Positions 56,935-64,000 of a stretch of DNA of 64,000 bases are shown here, one piece after another. Source of the stretch: Colocasia esculenta (taxonomy: Eukaryota > Streptophyta > Magnoliopsida > Alismatales > Araceae); contig CM024766.1 in NCBI GenBank assembly GCA_014218235.1, positions 65,399,207 through 65,463,206 of the forward strand, read 5' to 3'. A model generated the notes under the pieces. The model did not search any database, was not told the origin of the DNA, and worked only from the letters and a program-made list of their open reading frames with translations. The position numbers and the translations under genes were made by a program. Every line of letters begins with the position of its first letter. Within the stretch, counting starts at the first letter, position 1.

Positions 56935-58740
56935 TGGCCAATCATAGCAGTCTCCCAAAGGGCCACTCCATACATAGACCACCGTTCTTTCATGATACGA
57001 ATTATGCATATTGGAAAAATAAGATGATTGTAATTTGCCTGAGGATGAAGGAAAATGGATGGATGATCATATCAAAAAATTCAAGTTAAATTATAGAGCT
57101 ATGAATATTATGCAGTGTTCCTTGCATCCTAATGAGTACTCTCATGTTTCTATATATAAGTTAGCGAGGAGATGTGAGACAAATTGAGGCTCATTTAGGA
57201 GGAGACATCAGAAGTCAAGGAGATGAAGGCTAATCTCCTCATGCATGAATATGAGCTCTGTGGAAACCATCTTAGACATGTTCGCTCATCTCACGAAGAT
57301 CACAAATGGGCTTAAGGCACCTGGCAAGGTCTTCATTGATTCAGAGATAGTGTGGAAGATTTTACAGTCTCTTCCCTCAGCTTGGCATATAAAAGAAATG
57401 GTGATCGAAGATTCGAAAAATCTCTCTCAAGTCTCACCATGGAAGAACTAATTGGCTCCCTAATGACTTATGAGATCAACTTGAAAAGGAGTGAGCTAGA
57501 AGAGCTAAAGAAGAAGATCACTGCTCTCAAAGCATGCCATCATAGTCGTTGATAGCTTCAAGGAGGAAAGTGACTCAAGTGATGAAGAGAAGGAATTGGT
57601 CAAATGGACAAGGAGCCTAAAGAAATTTTTGAGGAAGAAGAAAAATGAGTCCTACAGCCTGAAGAAAACGGATGACAGGTCCAAGACAAAGAAGAGGTGA
57701 TCCAAGCAAGAAAAGGAGATGCTCTGCTTTGAGTGTCAAGGTTCTAAGTGCATATGCGAGCAGAGAGCCTCGTTTACTTGAAGAAGCTGAAAAAGGGCAT
57801 AGTGTAAAAGTCCAAGGCGAGGGTGGCAACATAGAGTGACTCTGATGAGTCTACATCACCATCGAAGGATGTTGAAGAGTAAAAAGATGTCGACAAGCCT
57901 CATGGCATTTAGAGAGGAATACAACAAGATAAATTCTGAACTCGAAGGTTTTATATCGGAAGAATGGGAATTAACATACTCAGTATTGCTTGAAAAAAAT
58001 AAAAAAATAAAAAATAAAAATAAGTGCTTGAAAAATAAAATTGAAAACATTTTGCATGATGAGCAACCATGTGAAGCATGCCATTTACTAAAAATACATA
58101 TAATATGCTTTAAAATGAAAATGAATATATACAAGATAAAATCACTTTATATGTGCTTGAGATTGAAAATGTGACTTAGGAAAATGTGAATTCTGAAAAA
58201 TTGAGCATGCTAGAAAAAGAAAAAGAATCCTTAAAAATTGAAATTGAATAGTTGAGAACAAGTGTGCATGGGCTTTAGAAAAATACAAAAAGTTTTCAAA
58301 ATTTGATGAAAAAGCTGTATGAAATAATAGAGAAGTTGAAATCCACTATGTCTGGACTTATAAAGAGGAAACAAGAGTTGGATGAGGTGCTTAGCATAAT
58401 GGTCAATACCCGTAGATATAATCTAGGCTACACCCCTAAGAATAAAGATTCTTTTAAGTCTAAAATAAAGATCTCATTTGTTCATGCATCAAATGTTCCT
58501 ATCACATCTTAATCACATATTAAAAAGAATGATCATGTTAAAAACCAAGCCCATGAGAACAAAAGCAAACATGTTAATTTCAATGTCAATCGCATGTTAC
58601 GACCTGCACCAAAATTCCCTAGTATGATTTGTTACTTTTGTGGGGACCACGGACATGCAAACTCTACGTTTTTTTTTGAGAAAAAATGTGAACAAATTGA
58701 ACTTGGTTTGGATAAGAAAAAATTTGATATCTCAATGGAC
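56935..58740 (+). pseudogene. Element D gag, decayed
   Basis: Reads MANHSSLPKGHSIHRPPFF and TNYAYWKNKM near the start (56935-57030), then a Gag/UBN2-like middle (LRRM-type region; FAHLTKITNGLKAPGKVF and ILQSLPSAWHIKEMVIE at 57270-57400; ELIGSLMTYEINLKR at 57445-57490), a helical stretch (57836-58170) and a CYFCGDHGHANS zinc-knuckle remnant (about 58631) whose last Cys is lost. Many stops and shifts. Gag alone is retained, related to gag of element E. Confidence 0.8.
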
Positions 58741-60026
58741 TAACTGGGACGGACCTGAATAGATTTAGGTACCGTAGGTACCTTGAAACAATTGTACTAG
58801 AGTGCTTAAATGAGGACTTCAAGGCATAAGGAGCGAATTGACAGTGAGTATTATGTCATGGTATGCTATGTGTACTCTTGTATCTTTGTACATTTTGATG
58901 ATAGAAATTTTGTAATTGTATCATGTTCAAAAAAAGCATAAAAATGAAAAATAAAAAACACAAAAATGGGATTTTATGTCTGTAGGTAGTTAGAGAGTTT
59001 AGAATAGACTAGAGTCTAAGAGTATCTATGCTCGGTGATTTCTACATGTTTATCCTTATGTGTATACTATATCTAAAGACATTTCTTCTTGATTTTTCTG
59101 TAGCCACACATCCTTCATATACATTTTTTTTGCATGGACTCAAAACTAGTGTGTATTAATTCAAATACTAAGGGGAGAAATCACTATTTGGTGAGTGCAT
59201 ACATTAAGGGGGAGCTTACCAGTTATATCTTTAACATACTTCTCAAAATACATTTGAAATTAAATCCAAACACTAATGCACTAACATGAGTTTAATGGTT
59301 ATCAAACATATGCCTAATGGGAATTCTTTTTAACACCTTAGTGATGCTCCATATTCTACACCACTTTTTGAAGAGTAATCTTGAGGAAAAATCTACTTAT
59401 CCCGTAGTGCATGAAAAAGAGTTTAAGCTGAGTAACTGAGTCTCTCTATTGAATAAGTGAGGAGTTTCACATCGAATAACAAAGAAAATCTCCAATTGTA
59501 AATAGAAAAATACTATATTGTAAACAAAAAGCAACAAAAAAAGAGGCAGAGTGATCACTACCAAAAATCGAGGATCTCTCATGTATGTGTAGGGTTGGAA
59601 GTCATCTTTTGGTGTTACTTGGAGGGTCCATGTATCCTAGTGTTTGATTCTCATTAACCATGTTCATATCACAATATATTGAGCATTTGTCTTAATGCAT
59701 GGACCGACATAGTTTTTTCTCTTAGTGCATGCATATCCTCCCTAGTGAGCATTTCATGCCGAGAATCACATACATACTTCTTATCCCACTTATAATATTG
59801 ATGTCTTTTTGATGATGTCAAAAAGGGGGAGATGTTATATGTATATTTTTCAGGGGTAGAGGTATTAGTAGTATATTACTATGCATGGTTTCATGTGTGC
59901 ATGTATGTGGTCAAGTGGTCATATTGCAAAAACCATAAGAAGAAGTAATAGTTCAAAAAGAGATTGAATGTCTATATTGATTTGAAAAATATACAAGTGT
60001 TTTATCATCATTAAAAATGGGGAGAT
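58741..60026 (+). other. Element D 3' non-coding region with polypurine tracts
   Basis: No pol motif. Polypurine-type AAGGGGGAGC (about 59209), AAAAAGGGGGAGATG (about 59820) and AAAAATGGGGAGATTG (about 60013-60028, abutting the LTR). Confidence 0.7.
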
Positions 60027-61432
60027 TGATGTACTATGTAGATTTTGATGATAACAAAATACTATGTATGTATTGACAGTGTTTGGATACATGCATGCCT
60101 TGATGGTTTGCTGATGACTTTGCTTGAATTTTTTATGATTTGATTATTTCATTGATATTAAGGGACTAATGTGTTTGTTAAGTGTGTAAAAGATAGGCAC
60201 AATGGGTCTTGAGATGTGTGCTTCAAGGTCACTTTGTGTGAAAGTCAAAAGCCAAGTTCACACCAAATAAACAAAACTCAAATTGACAGAGAATAGGGTT
60301 CCGATGGACCTACAGTACAAGGCCAGTCAACCAAAGTTTTCAGAAACTTCAATCCTTCTACAGGTTGAAAATCGGTTGACCAATGGACACTGGCTGGTCG
60401 ACCGATGGACATTCCAGTTGACCAAAGCCTAGGTCCAGTCATTTGATTTGGGGATATTTTTCTTCTTATGTTTCTTATTTCTATAGGTCTGGTCGATCGA
60501 TCCGTCCATCCTAGTTGACCGATTATGCAGAGTTCTTGATAGACTTTCCATTTTGAGTTCAATTCGAGCAGGATTTTTCCTATAACTCAAGGGTTGCTCA
60601 AGGGGGTTTAAATACAAGTCCTTCTTGAGTTTTTAGATGTGGCCCAAGCCTCCACAAGTTTATTCTCATACCCTAGAGTTCAGAAGAGAGGTTTTTCGCC
60701 TTGAAGGAGTTGTGCTCAAGCCTTGAACATGCTGCTGCAAGCTGATCTACTCTGCTTGTTCCAGAGGGGATCCAAAAGTTGTGAATCCTTATTGAAGGTC
60801 TAAAGGATGTGTGCGAGCAATCCTAGGCTGTGGGCTTCACTTGGACGACACCTACTTCAACATGTTCTTTATCATTTGTTCGTCAGGTGGAGATTACTTG
60901 ATCTATTTATTGCGTTTTGTCTCTTATCTGGGTCTACATAATTTCATTTAAATAAGAACACATTGAGTGTGTGTGCACTTCACATGTGTGTGGTGTGGTT
61001 TGTGCATTGCATGGGTAGAGTCTGAGGTGTCTCTACGTGTAAGGGTTGTCTCGTCCTTGGAAATGAGATTGGGTTATGTTTGTCCCAGGGAAACAATTAA
61101 ATGTGTGTGTGTGAGGTGAGAGGCCTTGTGTCTACCTATGAAACAAGATAGTGTGGGCCTCATAATTGTGAGGGGTGGACGTAAGTTGCAAGGGGGTGCG
61201 CCAAACCACCTAAAAATCCTGTTATGCATTGTGGTTTGTTTCCTTCTCTTCTATCTCCATTCTACATACACAATAGGATAGTTGGTCTCATGGGTTTCAT
61301 CTAAAAGTTCTAAGTATTCCACTGTGTAAAAGTGTTTATTTAGATAAGTGTAAATTGTAGGTGATTAGTTTTTAAATTGGTAGAGTCAATTCACCCCTCC
61401 CCTCTTACTCGCCGACTAGCCATAAGCCAACA
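60027..61432 (+). repeat. Element D 3' LTR
   Basis: 1406 bp. GGTCGACC-type boxes at about 60310-60530 (CTGGTCGACCGATGG, GGTCGATCGATCC). TATA-like TTTAAATACAAG at about 60607-60618. Confidence 0.9.
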
Positions 61433-61933
61433 AAATAACATGTGATGCTTTGAAATGGAAGATTGTATAAATTGTTTGAGTTTTTGATAAACCTACATAT
61501 ATCATTGTCATGCTAATTTAGACCCACAAATTTTCTTACCATCATCATCCCATTGAAAGCCAAGTACGTTTATGAGGTCCTCAATGATCAAATAATATGA
61601 TCTAAAGAAGCTAAATTGATGAAGGAAATGTGATGTTGGCTAGGTCAAGAAGTCATCATTGAATATGTCTCGAACCATTTCCCACCCCTCCATATTTAAT
61701 GTGTCCCCTTGTACATTGTTACAATCAACTTGTTACAGCCAATTAAAAATATTAAGACAAAGTCCTTCCCCACATGCCAAATGGCATCTACATGCATTAT
61801 GATAGTTGTAAATTTGTCATATGTGGTTATTGGAAAGCTAGCTTTTGCAAAAAGGAAGTTAAGTATGACACACATGTGAAGTTTGACATATAGGCCAAAA
61901 AGACTGACTACAAGGTGATTGGAATAACAAGGC
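61433..61933. other. Sequence between element D and Harbinger relic
   Basis: No recognised gene; probably the 3' flank of the Harbinger transposase relic. A minus-strand ORF (61980-61696) shows no motif I recognise. Confidence 0.4.
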
Positions 61934-62281
61934 TCAGTTTTTAATCCACAATTGTGTGGCTCTAGCATCATGGAGGACATCCCCTATATGTATCTCACTG
62001 GCACTAACATTAAGATTTGTCTCTTCCTTAGGCTCATCGTTATTCTCTTCTTCCACCCCTTCATGGGCTACATTGAAGTAGAAGTGATCACCTTGATCAC
62101 ATCTTACAAAGTTATGCAGGACACAACATGCAAGGACAATTAACAATTACAGTCGAAATGGGTAGCAATTCCCCTCTCAATGCAAAACCTATTCTTCAGC
62201 ATCTCAAATGCATGTTCTACACAATTGCAAAGTTGAGCATGTCAGTGGTTGAACTTGTCTCTCATATTCTTATGTCGTGCA
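61934..62281 (-). pseudogene. PIF/Harbinger transposase C-terminus, truncated
   Basis: Minus strand. HAQLCNCVEHAFEMLKNRF (about 62225-62170) matches the conserved region around the catalytic Glu of DDE_Tnp_4 transposases (HAQLRNVIERAFGVLK-type). After a one-base frame change near 62150 it continues ACCVLHNFVRCDQGDHF and ends ATQLWIKN at 61934. The N-terminal part is cut off by LTR F at 62282 and lies beyond it, if it survives. Confidence 0.8.
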
Positions 62282-64000
62282 TGTTGGACCGAATAACAAC
62301 TACTTCACCCTAGAGGGGAGTGAATAGGATGATCTAAAAATTAATAAAATACTAAAAATAAACACTTAAGCTTTTGGTTAGTGGTTAGAAAATAGAGTGT
62401 GCATAAATTTAAATAAGCACTGAAGCAATCACATATGAACAAGAAATTTTATCCTGGTTTGGATCTCCTCTCCAACATAAGTCCCACATCTAGTCCCCAA
62501 GAAATCCCTTGGGATTTACCACTAACCTATAATGAGGTTATAGACACCAAATTCCACTTGGCCTTCTCTTCACTAAGGAGTATTACAACTACTTACCTAT
62601 GCAAGTCTTCCTTTTACTGAGGGGCACTCACCCTCTTGCCTAAGCAAGCCTTCCCTTCAGTAAGGGATATATAAATACAGAGTATCAACCCCCTGCAAGT
62701 TTTGCAAGAGATGTTCTTACAGAAGAAATGCTCTATTGAATGAGCACACACAGAGAGAGAAGAAAGGCAAATTTGATCTAATCAGAACTAAACTCTCTCC
62801 CTGACTCTATGTGGACTCTCCATAGAATCTGAGTTAAAGCTCTTGTCCACCAAACTTTTTGAAAAGAAGGCTTGTGAGAATGAGAGTTGAAGTGCAGAAG
62901 ACTTGTGTGTAGTTTCTTTATATCTATCTTGTTGAATCTCACTTTCTTCTTGCCGACTTTAACTCCTATTTATAATCTTCAGCTTCTTCGTATAGCCGTT
63001 CAAAATTTTGACCATTTAAATGTAGACGTTTGAAAGAAGTAGAGTTCTTGTTTGTAATGTCTTTAAAACTGTGTATAATGATCAATTTCTTGCCATACTA
63101 AGTTTTTTTGCATGCTATTGTAGTCAGTAGCATTAAATGCCCTACATGCAAAAGATAAAACACGAAAAGACTTTTCTTCTAGAAGGATATCCTAGGTTAG
63201 TAACATAGACTTTGTTCATTGGATAAAAGAAATACTTATATAGGTCTACCTAAAGCCTTTTTCTATAATGCGTTAAATGAAGTAGACTTCTGATGTGGAA
63301 AATGTTTCATGGTATGTTTAAGCCTATTTTACTACAATTGTTTTGAGAACAATACACGTCTAGATGCATAAAAGATAATATAGACTATTTTTCAATATCA
63401 TGATTGGGATTCTGAAATAGCAAATAAAATATTTGAGGAATGTATTTGAAAACTATATTCTTGCATAGAATATTTTGTCGTAAGCAAAAATTTTCTATAT
63501 GTCACAATGATTCTAATTAAGGAAATTTATCAAGATATGATATGGGAATAAGTGATAATTTTTTCTTAAGTAGTGTTATTTGGATATAAGACTATCATTA
63601 ACAAAATATTCACAAAATATTAATTAAACATTGATTGAAACAATAATACAAACAATATAGTAAACTTCGACTATAGAAGGAAGTCACAACATCAGTCAAC
63701 GTTATGTATTGACTTGAGGTTCGACTGCTATGAAGTTCTTTGTCAGTCGGAGTGTACATCAACTGTTAAGATAGTACATCAGTCGAAGTGGACTTTCACT
63801 TATGAAGCAAGTTAACTACAGTCAGAGTTAGACTTCAACTAGAGTCTAAAGTTGGAGTTTGACTTTGACCTATGTTATAAGTCTTGTTGAGTTTAAGTTA
63901 AACTTCGACTGCTAAGAAGGCTTATACTATAATCGATTTTAAACTTCGACTCTTGAGATGACTTCAACTTTAAAACAAATATATCTAGTCCATCTCACAC
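62282..64000 (-). repeat. LTR F (Sirevirus-like), incomplete
   Basis: Starts TGTTGGACCG at 62282 and carries GAGGGGAGTGAATAGG like the GAGGGGGGGGTGAATGGG of element E. The shared block CTGGTTTGGATCTCCTCTCC lies at about 62454-62473. A minus-strand TATA box TATAAATAG is at 62966-62974. From about 63660 to the window end, TTCGACT/AGTCGAAGT boxes recur. The LTR runs off the window; internal sequence, if present, is to the right or deleted. Confidence 0.7.
62966..62974 (-). promoter_or_regulatory. TATA box of LTR F
   Basis: TATAAATAG on the minus strand, about 690 bp from the LTR 3' end, at the same relative place as the TATA-like site of element E. Confidence 0.6.

Larger units (their letters stand above)
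55446..61432 (+). mobile_element. Sirevirus-like element D, gag only, no pol
   Basis: About 6.0 kb on the plus strand with 5-bp target duplications AAATA (55441-55445, 61433-61437). LTRs 55446-56885 and 60027-61432 start TGAT(A/G)TACTATGTAG and end ...CCAACA/CTAACA. PBS of initiator tRNA-Met type at 56888. The 3.1-kb interior holds a decayed gag and then non-coding DNA with repeated AAGGGGGAG polypurine tracts; no protease, integrase, RT or RNase H motif is visible in any frame I read. Confidence 0.9.

Overview
The window is gene-poor plant nuclear DNA, almost entirely nested transposable elements. The organism is a flowering plant: Tekay-type chromoviruses, Sirevirus-type copia elements with an extra 3' ORF, a Tat-type gypsy remnant, an L1-like LINE with a DUF4283-type ORF1, hAT-type MITEs and a PIF/Harbinger transposase relic occur together, and GT-AG introns are visible. 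I cannot name the species.

Layout. 1-4487: minus-strand Tat-like Ty3/gypsy relic (3' non-coding part, integrase, RNase H, then a 5' LTR after a large internal deletion), carrying a 214-bp MITE and a 1.37-kb hAT-like element that holds an 0.84-kb foldback. 4500-7622: the only host gene, the last three exons (+) of an RsmD-like RNA methyltransferase; its upstream exons were not found. 7623-10355: non-coding with AT microsatellites. 10356-40600: a 5'-truncated plus-strand Sirevirus-like copia relic (element C). Its 3' LTR is split by chromovirus A (14371-33891, TSD GTTAG) and by a full-length LINE (34193-40139). The left LTR of A is itself split by chromovirus B (14676-24158, TSD ACTAG), which has an uninterrupted 1497-codon polyprotein and LTRs differing at only about 16 places. 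41194-54914: a complete 13.7-kb Sirevirus (element E, minus, TSD CTTGT) with broken gag-pol and a long 3' env-like region. 54956-55312: a second hAT-type MITE with a tRNA-like core. 55446-61432: a Sirevirus-like element (D, +, TSD AAATA) with gag but no pol. 61433-62281: Harbinger transposase relic. 62282-64000: start of one more LTR (F, minus).

How it fits together. Terminal TG...CA, 5-bp target duplications and initiator-tRNA-Met primer binding sites define elements A, B, D and E. The nesting gives an order: C first, then A and the LINE, then B. B is the only element whose coding capacity looks intact. In the nine inactivating gag-pol stops I read out in A, and in the others located there, the codon is TAG where CAG (Gln) fits, the pattern expected from C-to-T decay at methylated CHG sites. 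No defence system, operon or CRISPR array is present. The signals I find most worth following are palindrome-cored motif arrays in the LTRs of six unrelated families, a paired-stem tRNA-like core in two hAT MITEs, the open 560-codon env-like ORF in E, and the pol-less element D. All coordinates were read by eye; frames and boundaries in decayed regions are approximate.
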